Assembly (NCBI GenBank): GCA_001915925.1
Contig: MNRL01000018.1
Coordinates: 1 to 64,000, forward strand
Reading direction: 5' to 3'
DNA from: Clostridium sp. CAG:354_28_25
Lineage (GTDB): Bacteria > Bacillota > Clostridia > TANB77 > CAG-508
Length of the DNA: 64,000 bases
Part shown: positions 26,171 to 34,503 of the stretch, one piece after another
How the letters are laid out: every line of letters starts with the position of its first letter
How positions within the stretch are numbered: position 1 is the stretch's first letter
Program-made: the position numbers and the translations under genes
The notes under the pieces: model-generated
Told to the model about the DNA's origin: nothing
Databases searched by the model: none
Seen by the model: only the letters and a program-made list of their open reading frames with translations

Positions 26171-27079
26171 TTATTTTTTCTTAGTCAAAGTTGCGATTCC
26201 AATTATAGCTATTATTCCTGCCACTGCATATACTAAAATTGAATCTCCCGTATGTGGATTCTCTACCTTGTTACTTCCAACAGTATTATTAGCTTCTGTA
26301 TTTCCTTCTGTTTCTGGATGATTTTCTTCGTAATCTTCGACATCTATTTGCGCTGTTGTCTCATTACTTGTGTATAAAATATTATTATTAACATCTGTTA
26401 CTACAACTTTATTTCCACTTGCTAAAATTTTATTTTCTGTATTATCAGTGTTCTCTATAACAAATTTAGTAGTATTATCGTTTGAATCATTTGCTAGATA
26501 AATAACATTATCTGTCGCATCAGAAGTTAATTTACCATTCATAATTAATGTTGGCTCATTATTAGATGTTATAGATTTAGATTTTGAAATCTCTATACCT
26601 GTCTTATTTCCTATTAATGATAAATTAATAATTTCTGCAGTTCCACCATTTATTAAAACTCCACCATATGCATTGTTAGAAAGAGTAACCTGATTTAAAA
26701 TTACTTTTCCACCATCATATGCTTGTACTCCGTATTTAGGACTATTCTTTAATGTAATATTTTTTAATTTAATAACACTTCCAGTTGAAACTGCTGATAA
26801 AATTGTTTTATCTCCAGACGTTCCTGTATAACCAGCAATAATACTATGTCCATTACCATTTATAGTTATTGATTTACCAGAAACTTCAATTGGAGCTGTT
26901 ATTGTAATATCCTGCGATAAATTAATAACATCACCATCTGTAGCACTTGCTATTGCACTTGTCAGTGCACCTTCATCATTTGCTGTTCTTTCTGTAGCAT
27001 TACTTATATTTGGTATAGTTATTAACGAAACAGCTAATAATATTATTAATAAAACTTTTATATAAAATTTACTTTTCAT
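26171..27079 (-). CDS. Secreted beta-helix wall protein with NPHTG sorting signal
   Basis: The protein (302 residues) has a signal peptide (cut near ISNATERT). A right-handed parallel beta-helix of repeating short strands follows (pectate-lyase-like repeats such as GKVILNQVTLSNNAYGGVLI), then a Thr/Asn/Glu-rich linker. It ends with NPHTGD, a hydrophobic helix and KKK, the classical cell-wall sorting layout. NPHTG resembles the (S/N/P)PxTG motifs cut by class B sortases of C. difficile. The gene lies 1.5 kb from a frameshifted class B sortase. GGAGG precedes the ATG at 27079. The ligand or substrate is unknown. Confidence 0.82.
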   Translation of the reverse strand: MKSKFYIKVLLIILLAVSLITIPNISNATERTANDEGALTSAIASATDGDVINLSQDITITAPIEVSGKSITINGNGHSIIAGYTGTSGDKTILSAVSTGSVIKLKNITLKNSPKYGVQAYDGGKVILNQVTLSNNAYGGVLINGGTAEIINLSLIGNKTGIEISKSKSITSNNEPTLIMNGKLTSDATDNVIYLANDSNDNTTKFVIENTDNTENKILASGNKVVVTDVNNNILYTSNETTAQIDVEDYEENHPETEGNTEANNTVGSNKVENPHTGDSILVYAVAGIIAIIGIATLTKKK

Positions 27080-27180
27080 TTTTTCCTCCTCATAAATAAT
27101 TGCATATTTTCAAAATTTTAATATGTTTACTATTATTATGTCGTTTTTTATATGCTTTTTATTCATGAAAAAAATAGAAA

Positions 27181-27211
27181 AAACTCAAAAAGAATTAACT
27201 TTTGAGTTTTT
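27181..27211 (-). terminator. Intrinsic terminator overlapping the kinase stop codon
   Basis: Arms AAAACTCAAAA and CTTTTGAGTTTT with a six-base loop; on the minus strand the T run continues. It overlaps the last codons of the upstream gene, and A/T runs flank both sides. Confidence 0.7.
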
Positions 27212-28055
27212 CGTATATATTTTCTAAATTATTATATCTATAACTTATTATCTCTTTATAAAATTTTTTCCTAACATTGGAAATACATTCTATTCCGTCT
27301 ATAAAATAATTAATTTCATTTATATTAACTTTTTTAAATCTTCTCTTTATTGCATCATTACATTCTTTGTTCTCCATTTTTTGCATAAATGACATATAAT
27401 TTATTTTTTTTCCATTTAGCTTTATGCAAGAATAACAATTAATTGCTAAATTTTTTATTTCTGCACTATTCATATTTTCTAATTCTGTATCTTCAAACAA
27501 AGGATTTAAACATGACCCACAATCATATATTGGCGAAAAAGTAATTTCATTTGTTTGCTTATTTAATAAAAATCCCCAATTTCCATTATGTCTATCGGTG
27601 TTTCCAATCAAACTATCTATAACAAACATATCCCAAAATTTTTCTTTTATTTCTTTTGTATCAATCATTTTACTTTCTTCTAATACATCCATTATATCTG
27701 TTAACTCTGTCTCTATCTTTCTATCTAGATTTGTACTTAATGCTAAATTTTCAAATTCATATAATATATGTTCATTATCTGTAAAATCTTCACACGCACA
27801 GACAATTTTTTCTTTTCCTTTGTAATAGTATTTTCCTAATAATGTATTTTGCGCTTCAAATTCTGCCATTTTAAATATATTACTTCCAATATATTCTGAA
27901 AATGCATTATTTATATATGATATATTTTTACTTTTTTCCCTTATTGGATCTGGAAACTTTACCAAATACTTTATATTATTATAAATTAATGTTTTCTTTT
28001 TTTCTGATCCTTGATAATTATTAAATTCCTCTATTGCATTAGTAAAGTCAATCAT
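27195..28055 (-). CDS. CtkA/HipA-like protein kinase, stand-alone
   Basis: The protein (about 286 residues) has the HipA-fold kinase hallmarks: catalytic loop MFVIDSLIGNTDRHNGNWGF and metal-binding segment PIYDCGSCLNP (DxG-type). It lacks the N-terminal HipA_1 domain and has no HipB-like antitoxin next to it, so it resembles the single-chain CtkA type. Substrates could be proteins; none can be inferred. The ATG at 28055 has GGAGAG upstream and is preferred over an ATG five codons earlier. Confidence 0.78.
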   Translation of the reverse strand: MIDFTNAIEEFNNYQGSEKKKTLIYNNIKYLVKFPDPIREKSKNISYINNAFSEYIGSNIFKMAEFEAQNTLLGKYYYKGKEKIVCACEDFTDNEHILYEFENLALSTNLDRKIETELTDIMDVLEESKMIDTKEIKEKFWDMFVIDSLIGNTDRHNGNWGFLLNKQTNEITFSPIYDCGSCLNPLFEDTELENMNSAEIKNLAINCYSCIKLNGKKINYMSFMQKMENKECNDAIKRRFKKVNINEINYFIDGIECISNVRKKFYKEIISYRYNNLENIYEKLKS

Positions 28056-28082
28056 TATGCTTCTCTCCATAATTCATAATAT

Positions 28083-28121
28083 AAAAAGCATAATTAATCC
28101 AAAGATTAATTATGCTTTTAT
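28083..28121 (-). terminator. Terminator of the tRNA-Arg gene
   Basis: Arms AAAAGCATAATTAATC and GATTAATTATGCTTTT with a CAAA loop, just downstream of the leftward tRNA. It is a perfect 16-base-pair stem with A/T runs on both flanks. Confidence 0.8.
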
Positions 28122-28134
28122 ATCCTTTTGAAAA

Positions 28135-28211
28135 TGGTGAGCCAGGAGGGATTCGAACCCCCGACCCTTGGCTTAGAAGGCCAATGCTCTATCCAACTGA
28201 GCTACTGACCC
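28135..28211 (-). tRNA. tRNA-Arg (anticodon TCT)
   Basis: A complete cloverleaf of 77 bases with CCA encoded. The anticodon stem-loop is TTGGC CTTCTAA GCCAA, giving TCT for AGA codons, the main arginine codon in such AT-rich genomes. The T arm has GTTCGAATC. The leftward promoter is at 28231-28259. Confidence 0.95.
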
Positions 28212-28230
28212 ATTTCTTCGGACAAGATAT

Positions 28231-28259
28231 ATAATACCATTTTTGTCAGTAACTGTCAA
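28231..28259 (-). promoter_or_regulatory. Promoter of tRNA-Arg
   Basis: On the minus strand, TTGACA (28254-28259), a 17-base spacer, and TATTAT (28231-28236), about 20 bases before the tRNA. Confidence 0.75.
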
Positions 28260-28380
28260 TACTTTAAGCTTAAAAACTAAAATTAATTTTTATAATTCAT
28301 AATTTCTAGCTATTTTACAGTATTTATAAACATATATTATTTAAAATGTACAAATATAGCAACATTGTATACAATGTTGC

Positions 28381-28569
28381 TTATTCCTCTTCATCATCTT
28401 GACTATCATCTTCATCATTATCTTCTTCTTTTTTCTTTTCCTTAGGTATAATAATTTCTTTCTTTTTCTCTGTATTTGGTTTTTCGATATCTAAATGGTC
28501 ATATACTGGTGATATTTCTAAATCATCCCCATTTCCATTTACAACTTCTATTTTTCTATCATCAGACAT
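28381..28569 (-). CDS. Small acidic protein of unknown function
   Basis: The product has 62 residues: an ordered-looking N-terminal third with NGNGDDLEISPVYDHLDIEK and a strongly charged tail of lysines then glutamates and aspartates. I do not recognise it. The start has AACGAGGTGATAAT upstream, a strong ribosome site, which supports it as a real gene. A palindrome (AGCAACATTGTATACAATGTTGCT split arms, 28358-28383) after it may be its terminator. It lies next to the DnaA-box cluster, but any link is unproven. Confidence 0.65.
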   Translation of the reverse strand: MSDDRKIEVVNGNGDDLEISPVYDHLDIEKPNTEKKKEIIIPKEKKKEEDNDEDDSQDDEEE

Positions 28570-28709
28570 ATTATCACCTCGTTTTTTTTACATAGTAACA
28601 TATATTAATTTTTTTTTCAAATATTTTTACATCAAATTTAGAATTTTAACTTTTTATCGTTTTTTAATCTTTTTTGTAATTTTTTGTTGTTTTTATGTCT
28701 ATTTTGTGA

Positions 28710-28828
28710 TTATCCACATAGTTATCCACATTATCCACCCTTTTATATTAACAGTTTCGTGTTATCTACCTATTTTTTATCCACATAACTTTTGTGTATT
28801 CCACAATTTCCACATATTTTTATCAACA
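28710..28828 (+). other. Cluster of DnaA boxes (origin-like or titration site)
   Basis: Within 119 bases are three perfect TTATCCACA boxes (28710-28718, 28722-28730, 28777-28785). Two one-mismatch boxes (28731-28739 TTATCCACC, 28820-28828 TTATCAACA) and three weaker ones (28762, 28797, 28806) accompany them, all in the same orientation. The 110 bases before the cluster are almost only A and T and could serve as an unwinding element. dnaA, dnaN or rpmH are not in the window, and gene orientation does not switch here, so it may be a DnaA-binding regulatory cluster rather than oriC. Confidence 0.8.
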
Positions 28829-28949
28829 AGAATTTTTCCTTATTTTCTAACTAATAAAGAGCTATTGTTACAAATACGATGTGTATATCTTTCGCAAGCT
28901 TTATGTATACTTATAAAATAAATCTCCAAACTAGTTTAAGGCTATACCT

Positions 28950-28974
28950 GAAAAAGACCTCCACGAGGAGGCTT
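28950..28974 (-). terminator. Short terminator downstream of gdpP
   Basis: On the minus strand, AAGCCTCC, TCGT loop, GGAGGT then CTTTTTC. The short GC stem followed by T residues fits an intrinsic terminator, placed after the family A repeat that follows gdpP. Confidence 0.6.
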
Positions 28975-29004
28975 CCAGTTCTGTGTTGTAAAAACAATCA
29001 AAAA

Positions 29005-29032
29005 GGGATTCGAAGAACGTCCCCCAAATCCC
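29005..29032. repeat. REP-like repeat, family A, abutting gdpP stop
   Basis: A 28-base variant GGGATTCGAAGAACGTCC...AAATCCC lying directly against the gdpP stop codon at 29032. Confidence 0.72.
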
Positions 29033-31038
29033 TAATTTGCTATTTCTGAAAAATATTCATTAATTCTATTTATTAATTCTTGCTTTACTTCTTCTAACGT
29101 CATACCTTCAACTTGTGCTCCAGCTAGTGTTATATGTCCGCCACCACCAAGTTTTTCTAGTATAAGCTGTACATTTACATCACCTATAGATCTACCACTT
29201 ATACATACTTTATCTCCTACATTTCCAAGTACAAATGATGCTGTAATATCAGAAATAGTTAATAATTCGTCTGCAGCTTTTGCACAAATTAGATTTGCAT
29301 CTTTATCTTCTTTATCATACATAGCAATCGCAATAGAATTATCATACATTTCTGCATTTTTTACAATATTTGCAATTTCATTATAACTATTTAAATCACT
29401 TTGGAACCATTTTTTAACTTTAATTATATCAACACCACATTTACGTAAATACGCTGCTGCTTCAAATGTTCTTACACCCGTTTTAAAAGTAAAGTTCTTA
29501 GTGTCTACCATAATTCCACCATACAACCCCTCTACTTCTATAGGTTTAAGTTTTATTTTTACATCTGTGTATTGCAAAATTTCTGTTACCAATTCAGCTG
29601 CAGAAGATGCATATACCTCTTGAAATGTAAGCGTTGCATTTTCTATATAGTCTGTACTTCTTCTATGATGATCTATAATAACAATTTGACCAACTTTATC
29701 TAATAATTCTGGTACTTCTACATAATTTTGTTTGTGTGTATCTGTAACTATTAATAAAGTTTTATTTGTAGCCTTGTTTAAAGCTTCATTTTTACCTATA
29801 ATAACATCTTTATATTCATCATCTTTTTCTAATTCTTCTATAAATTTACTTAAAGTCATACCATATGTGTTATTTACTATATTTGTTTCTTTTTCTAATG
29901 TTTTGGCTAACCTATAAATTCCAAGGCTTGACCCCATAGAATCTATATCTCCATTGGAATGACCCATAATTAAAATATTGTCTGATTCTTTTATTAAATT
30001 TTCTAAAGCATGAGCAACTGTTCTTGCTTTTACTTTTGTTCTCTTTTCTACTTCTTCGGTTCTACCACCAAAGAATATATATTTTCCGTTTTCTTTTACA
30101 ACAGCTTGGTCTCCACCTCTTCCAAGAACAATATCCATACTTTCTAATGCTGTTTTATATTTATCGTAATTTGTATCCCCATCTATTGATATTGCAATAC
30201 TTAAAGTTAATTGGATTCCAGCTTCAACATTTATTTCTTTAATTTGATCTAATATATCAAATTTATTTTCTTTAATTTCTTTTAAATACTTATATTCAAA
30301 AACATATACAAATGTATTTCTGTCATTCTTAACAACTATACCACCAGAAGATGCTGCCCAATCATAAATTACCTTTTCTATTTCGGCAATAACTTGTGGT
30401 CTATTTTCCACGTCTATTCTTTGAATAATCTCCTCATAATTATCTACCATTAAAATTCCAACACAAGTTCTAGAATCTTCGTACTTTTTCTTTTCTTTCA
30501 CAATTTGCGTTATATCTAAGAAGTACAATATTGTTATGTATTCGGACTTATCATTTTGTTTTGAACGAATATATTCACCTAAAACACTATATATCTTATT
30601 ACCAATCTGAACTTTTTTAGTAATAGTTTTTTGTTTTTTATCTTGCTGTGCCTCTATATCCTCTTTAATCTCTTCTAATATATCTATTAGATAATTGTTT
30701 ATATCTATATTTGCAAATTCATAAACAAATTTAGAACTTTTCCATATAATATTTCCTGTTGTTTCTATGATTATTAATGGAAAAGGCGAATTTATTAATG
30801 ACTTTTTAGCAGTTCCATCCATTGTCATAGTCAAGTTTTGAATCTGTCTTGATAATTCTGCATTACGCTTGCTATTCGTCCAATAAGAATAAATAATTAT
30901 TAATATGAATAAAATTATTCCCGGAACTATAAACACAGGCTTATTTATACATATAATAATTAATAGAAATGCTATAATTGCTAAATATATTTTTGTTCTT
31001 GATGTTATCTTCTCAAGAAATCTATTATTATTCAGCAT
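29032..31038 (-). CDS. gdpP: Cyclic-di-AMP phosphodiesterase GdpP (DHH family)
   Basis: GdpP degrades c-di-AMP and so affects potassium balance and cell-wall homeostasis. The protein (668 residues) has two N-terminal membrane helices (about 15-55) and a PAS-like domain (about 80-140). A degenerate GGDEF domain follows, with LGRGGDQAVV in place of an active motif, then DHH (GHSNGDIDSMGSS, VTDTHK, IIDHHRR) and a DHHA1 domain with GGGGHITLAGAQ. Metal-binding residues of the DHH site are all present. The ATG at 31038 follows GGAGA. The rplI/dnaB neighbours common in other Firmicutes are not here. Confidence 0.93.
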   Translation of the reverse strand: MLNNNRFLEKITSRTKIYLAIIAFLLIIICINKPVFIVPGIILFILIIIYSYWTNSKRNAELSRQIQNLTMTMDGTAKKSLINSPFPLIIIETTGNIIWKSSKFVYEFANIDINNYLIDILEEIKEDIEAQQDKKQKTITKKVQIGNKIYSVLGEYIRSKQNDKSEYITILYFLDITQIVKEKKKYEDSRTCVGILMVDNYEEIIQRIDVENRPQVIAEIEKVIYDWAASSGGIVVKNDRNTFVYVFEYKYLKEIKENKFDILDQIKEINVEAGIQLTLSIAISIDGDTNYDKYKTALESMDIVLGRGGDQAVVKENGKYIFFGGRTEEVEKRTKVKARTVAHALENLIKESDNILIMGHSNGDIDSMGSSLGIYRLAKTLEKETNIVNNTYGMTLSKFIEELEKDDEYKDVIIGKNEALNKATNKTLLIVTDTHKQNYVEVPELLDKVGQIVIIDHHRRSTDYIENATLTFQEVYASSAAELVTEILQYTDVKIKLKPIEVEGLYGGIMVDTKNFTFKTGVRTFEAAAYLRKCGVDIIKVKKWFQSDLNSYNEIANIVKNAEMYDNSIAIAMYDKEDKDANLICAKAADELLTISDITASFVLGNVGDKVCISGRSIGDVNVQLILEKLGGGGHITLAGAQVEGMTLEEVKQELINRINEYFSEIAN

Positions 31039-31119
31039 AAAAAATCTCCTTTTATTTCTAATAAATCTTCTCTTCCATTTTACGCTAATTTTGGATTATT
31101 GTCAACTTATCAACTGTTT

Positions 31120-31167
31120 AAAGAGTACTTAAAATGGCTTTTACGTCCATTTAAGTACTCTTTTTTA
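31120..31167. terminator. Terminator between the germination pair and gdpP
   Basis: Arms AAAGAGTACTTAAAATGG and CCATTTAAGTACTCTTT with a T run on either strand. It lies downstream of ypeB and upstream of gdpP. Confidence 0.8.
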
Positions 31168-31254
31168 TTATTTCTTTCTATTATATTCAAATTATCTTTT
31201 GATTAAGACATTTTCCTCGTAATTTAGTATATAGGCTAAGTTAACAGAAGATAT

Positions 31255-31281
31255 GAACTTTTAACCCCGTCCCTAAAGTTC
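31255..31281. repeat. REP-like repeat, family B
   Basis: GAACTTTTAACCCCG...AAAGTTC, 27 bases, directly after the ypeB stop codon, on the opposite strand to the copy at 4203. Confidence 0.8.
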
Positions 31282-31287
31282 AAAGGT

Positions 31288-32679
31288 TTACATAGTTAAA
31301 GTTCCATTTGGAGTATTTACTATTGTTAGAATGTCTTCTTCTTTACCTGTCTCTGCATTGATATATACTAAGAAATCTGTATCATCTACTGTTCCTTTAA
31401 ATTCCCAACAAAGAATTTCTGTCTTATATTCTGTTGGAATTATTGCTAATCCTTCTGATTTTATCTCTAAATTTTTATTCAATGTTTTCTTAGCATCTTC
31501 TTTTGAAACTTTTACTTCTGGTATATTTCTTTCTGTATGGGAATTTAAATACCCTTGTGTCTCTATTCCTAAAATATCTCCGTTATCTAATGCTACTTTT
31601 AATTTTATTAAATCAGGATACATTGTTACATCATTTTGTACATACGCATAATTTATTGTCATAACTCCCTCTTCTTTTAAATAATACGTTCTCTTCATAT
31701 TGGTATATCCTTTTGAGTTTAAGAAATCCAAACCAATTTTATTTGCTGTTTCATCATCTATATTTTCTACTTCTACATCTCTGTTAAAATTACTAAATAA
31801 GATATGTCCACCTTTTTTAGTTATAGATATAGTAAGTTCGTTAGAATCATCCTGATTATTTAATTTTACATTAAAATCATAAGTTGGAATATCTGCATTT
31901 TCTGCCAATCCATTAGAATTAATTTCTTTAATTTGATCTCTGCCAACAAAGTCCATAGCAATATTCTTAGCTTTTTCTTCATCTATATCTTCACCGGTAA
32001 GACCTACTTTCTCTGCTTTTGTAATATGTTCAGAAAAAGCACCATCATAAATCAACCCTGCATATTCGTGAAATTCTTGTTCTATATTTCCAAAACTATC
32101 TTTAGAAATGTTGCTAACTTGTTGTGCAAATACACTGCTTCCCTTTTTAGTAAGTTCTCCCCACTTCACTCTTCCATTATTTATATCATTTGATAATTGA
32201 TTTAATACATTTTCTAAATTAACGCTGTACTCATGTAATTCTTTTAAATTATCTAAATCTTCTTGACTTAGAGATTCATTATTTATGTTCTTTCTTGATA
32301 GTGAGTAACTATAATCACTTACCTGATTTAAAAATTTTGATGTGTTTTCTAGTTCGTTACTACTTATTGGTAATTGTGATAAATAAGTTTGAGCTAAATT
32401 TGCTTCTTTCCAAACTCTAGTTAAAGTTTCTGCTCCGTGTTCTGGTGTTGTAGAAATCAAAGATTTACCCAAATAGTTTTCTACATTTTGTACATAATCT
32501 ACTAATTCATAAAAAGCTTGATTATATGAATTCTCTGATGCTTGTCTATATTCTGTTTGTTTCTTATAAATTACCATTGCAAGAATTGCTATTATTGCAA
32601 TTAAAGTAACAATAATCGTTAACATATGCCTATCTTTTAATCTGTTTTTCCAATCAATAACTTTTTCCTTTAAACCCAT
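31288..32679 (-). CDS. ypeB: Germination protein YpeB
   Basis: YpeB is needed for stable assembly of the cortex-lytic enzyme SleB in spores. The protein (463 residues) has one membrane helix (about 20-38), a long helical central region and three PepSY-like segments in the C-terminal half (for example EEKAKNIAMDFVG and DETANKIGLDFLN). It starts 11 bases after the sleB stop with GGAGG upstream, which is the usual sleB-ypeB operon. A family B repeat abuts its stop codon. Confidence 0.92.
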   Translation of the reverse strand: MGLKEKVIDWKNRLKDRHMLTIIVTLIAIIAILAMVIYKKQTEYRQASENSYNQAFYELVDYVQNVENYLGKSLISTTPEHGAETLTRVWKEANLAQTYLSQLPISSNELENTSKFLNQVSDYSYSLSRKNINNESLSQEDLDNLKELHEYSVNLENVLNQLSNDINNGRVKWGELTKKGSSVFAQQVSNISKDSFGNIEQEFHEYAGLIYDGAFSEHITKAEKVGLTGEDIDEEKAKNIAMDFVGRDQIKEINSNGLAENADIPTYDFNVKLNNQDDSNELTISITKKGGHILFSNFNRDVEVENIDDETANKIGLDFLNSKGYTNMKRTYYLKEEGVMTINYAYVQNDVTMYPDLIKLKVALDNGDILGIETQGYLNSHTERNIPEVKVSKEDAKKTLNKNLEIKSEGLAIIPTEYKTEILCWEFKGTVDDTDFLVYINAETGKEEDILTIVNTPNGTLTM

Positions 32680-32690
32680 TTTATATCCTC

Positions 32691-33164
32691 CTATTTACAA
32701 AATCTGTGTTTTCCAATTTGTTTTATAAGTGGTCTTGACCATATCCATTTATTAGTTGCTGTATCTGGATTAAAATAATATATTGCTCCTCCTGTTGGAT
32801 CCCAACCATTTAATGCATCTCGTGCGGCTTTATATACAGTAGAATTTTCTGCAATAGGAACATTTATCTGTCCATCTGCTACTGCTGTAAAAGCTCCTGG
32901 CTCGTAAATAACTCCTGCTATAGTATTTGGAAAACTTGAACTTCTAACTCTATTTAAAATAACAGCTCCAACTGCAACTTGTCCTTCGTATGGTTCTCCT
33001 CTTGCTTCGCCATTAATTGCTCTTGCCATTAATTGTAAATCCGATGTTGAACTGCTAGAAGCTGCATAAACATTACTAGAATTATCTTTCGCTATAATAT
33101 TTATTAAAACTATGAGTAATAAAACTGTTACCATTAGAAATAATATTTTATAATACCTTTTCAA
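32691..33164 (-). CDS. sleB: Spore cortex-lytic enzyme SleB (short, without peptidoglycan-binding domain)
   Basis: SleB is a lytic transglycosylase that digests spore cortex at germination. The protein (157 residues) has a signal/membrane segment (about 7-25) and a complete hydrolase domain: ARAINGEARGEPYEGQVAVG with the catalytic glutamate, then AVILNRV and IYYFNPDTA. The N-terminal peptidoglycan-binding domain found in Bacillus SleB is missing, as in CwlJ-like members. Its pairing with ypeB supports the SleB call. The start is TTG at 33164 behind GGAGG. Confidence 0.88.
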   Translation of the reverse strand: MKRYYKILFLMVTVLLLIVLINIIAKDNSSNVYAASSSSTSDLQLMARAINGEARGEPYEGQVAVGAVILNRVRSSSFPNTIAGVIYEPGAFTAVADGQINVPIAENSTVYKAARDALNGWDPTGGAIYYFNPDTATNKWIWSRPLIKQIGKHRFCK

Positions 33165-33308
33165 TTTACTTCCTCCAATCTCTCATCTTCTCCAAATTTT
33201 TCTTTAAAATATTTTGTGTAAAAATTCCAAATTTATTCAAGTTTTTCTATTATTTTTTAATAGTTTGTGATAGAATTTTTTTGGAATTAAATTTTATAGG
33301 AGAAAAAA

Positions 33309-34436
33309 ATGAAAAAGGTTTTAATTTTTTATGCATCGTATGGTGGTGGGCATTTATCTGCCGCAAATGCAATTAATGAATATATTAAAAATAATTATCC
33401 GAATATAGAAACAGAAATAATTGACTGTATGAAATATGTTAATAAACATTTAGAAAAGTTAACTACTGTTGCGTATAAGGAAATGGCAAAAAAAGCTCCT
33501 TGGGCATGGGGAACAATTTACTACACTTCACAACATGGGCTTGTTGCAGAATTATCTAGTACTTCTAATAAAATATTAGCTAGAAAGTTAAATACATTAT
33601 TGCAAGAATATATGCCAGATTTAATAATTTCTACTCATCCTTTTGCAAGCCAAATGTGTAGTTATTTAAAAAAACATAATAAAATAAATTGTAAGATAGC
33701 ATCAATCATGACCGATTTTGCTCCACATGACCAATGGTTAGTAGGTAAAAAATGTATTGATTATTTCTTTGTTGCACATAATAAAATGAAAGAAGATTTA
33801 ATAAAGAAAAAAGTACCAGCAGAAAAAATATTTGCAACAGGAATACCTTTATCTAATAAATTTTTATTAAATTTTGATAGAACAGAAATTTTAAAGCAAT
33901 TTGGATTAAAAGAAAATAAGAAAACCATCCTATTCTTTGGTGGTGGTGAATTTGGGCTTGGAAAAACCAAGACATTAAAAGTTTTAAGTTCACTACTAAA
34001 TGATTTTGATAATATTCAAATTGTAGCAATCTCTGGAAAAAATGTAAAAATGAAAAACAAATTCCAAGAACTTGCTGACAATTCTAGTATGTCAGAAGAC
34101 ATAAAAATAATGGAATACACCAATAATGTTCCAGAGCTTATGAGCGTTTCAGATTTAGTAGTAACTAAACCTGGTGGCCTTACTACATCAGAAAGCTTAG
34201 CTTCTGGACTCCCTATTATTGTTATTAACCCAATTCCTGGTCAAGAATTTCAAAACGCAGAATTTCTTGAAGAAAAAGGAGTTGGAATATGGATAAAATC
34301 TAGTACGAATATTAATGAAACTCTACACTCGTTACTTAATAATCCAGAAAAATTTAAACAGATGAAAGTTAATGCAAAATTACTTGCAAAGAAATATTCA
34401 ACTAGAGATATTTGTAAAATACTTTTAGAAAAATAA
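33309..34436 (+). CDS. UgtP/MGDG synthase-type glycosyltransferase (GT28)
   Basis: The protein (375 residues) belongs to the family that transfers glucose or galactose to diacylglycerol to make membrane glycolipids and anchors of lipoteichoic acid. The N-terminal domain starts with FYASYGGGHLSAANAI. The C-terminal nucleotide-sugar domain has FFGGGEFGLGKT and the conserved KPGGLTTSESLA motif. AGGAG precedes the ATG at 33309. It runs divergently from sleB and is followed after 67 bases by the P-type ATPase. The exact sugar and acceptor are inferred from family only. Confidence 0.85.
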   Translation: MKKVLIFYASYGGGHLSAANAINEYIKNNYPNIETEIIDCMKYVNKHLEKLTTVAYKEMAKKAPWAWGTIYYTSQHGLVAELSSTSNKILARKLNTLLQEYMPDLIISTHPFASQMCSYLKKHNKINCKIASIMTDFAPHDQWLVGKKCIDYFFVAHNKMKEDLIKKKVPAEKIFATGIPLSNKFLLNFDRTEILKQFGLKENKKTILFFGGGEFGLGKTKTLKVLSSLLNDFDNIQIVAISGKNVKMKNKFQELADNSSMSEDIKIMEYTNNVPELMSVSDLVVTKPGGLTTSESLASGLPIIVINPIPGQEFQNAEFLEEKGVGIWIKSSTNINETLHSLLNNPEKFKQMKVNAKLLAKKYSTRDICKILLEK

Positions 34437-34503
34437 TTTACTATTCCAACTACAAACTTATTTTGTTTGCAGCTACATAGTTATTTAGGAGGAGGAAATT
34501 AAC

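Noticed and set aside
28700..28840. This cluster is the chromosomal origin
   Set aside because: dnaA, dnaN and rpmH are absent and gene orientation does not switch here. I keep it as an origin-like cluster only.
28840..28990. 6S-like or other structured RNA after gdpP
   Set aside because: Only a short terminator-like stem is clear; no long bulged duplex typical of 6S RNA.
34437..34503. Magnesium riboswitch upstream of the MgtA-like gene
   Set aside because: The 67-base gap is too short for the known Mg2+ (M-box or mgtA leader) folds and shows no matching hairpin series.
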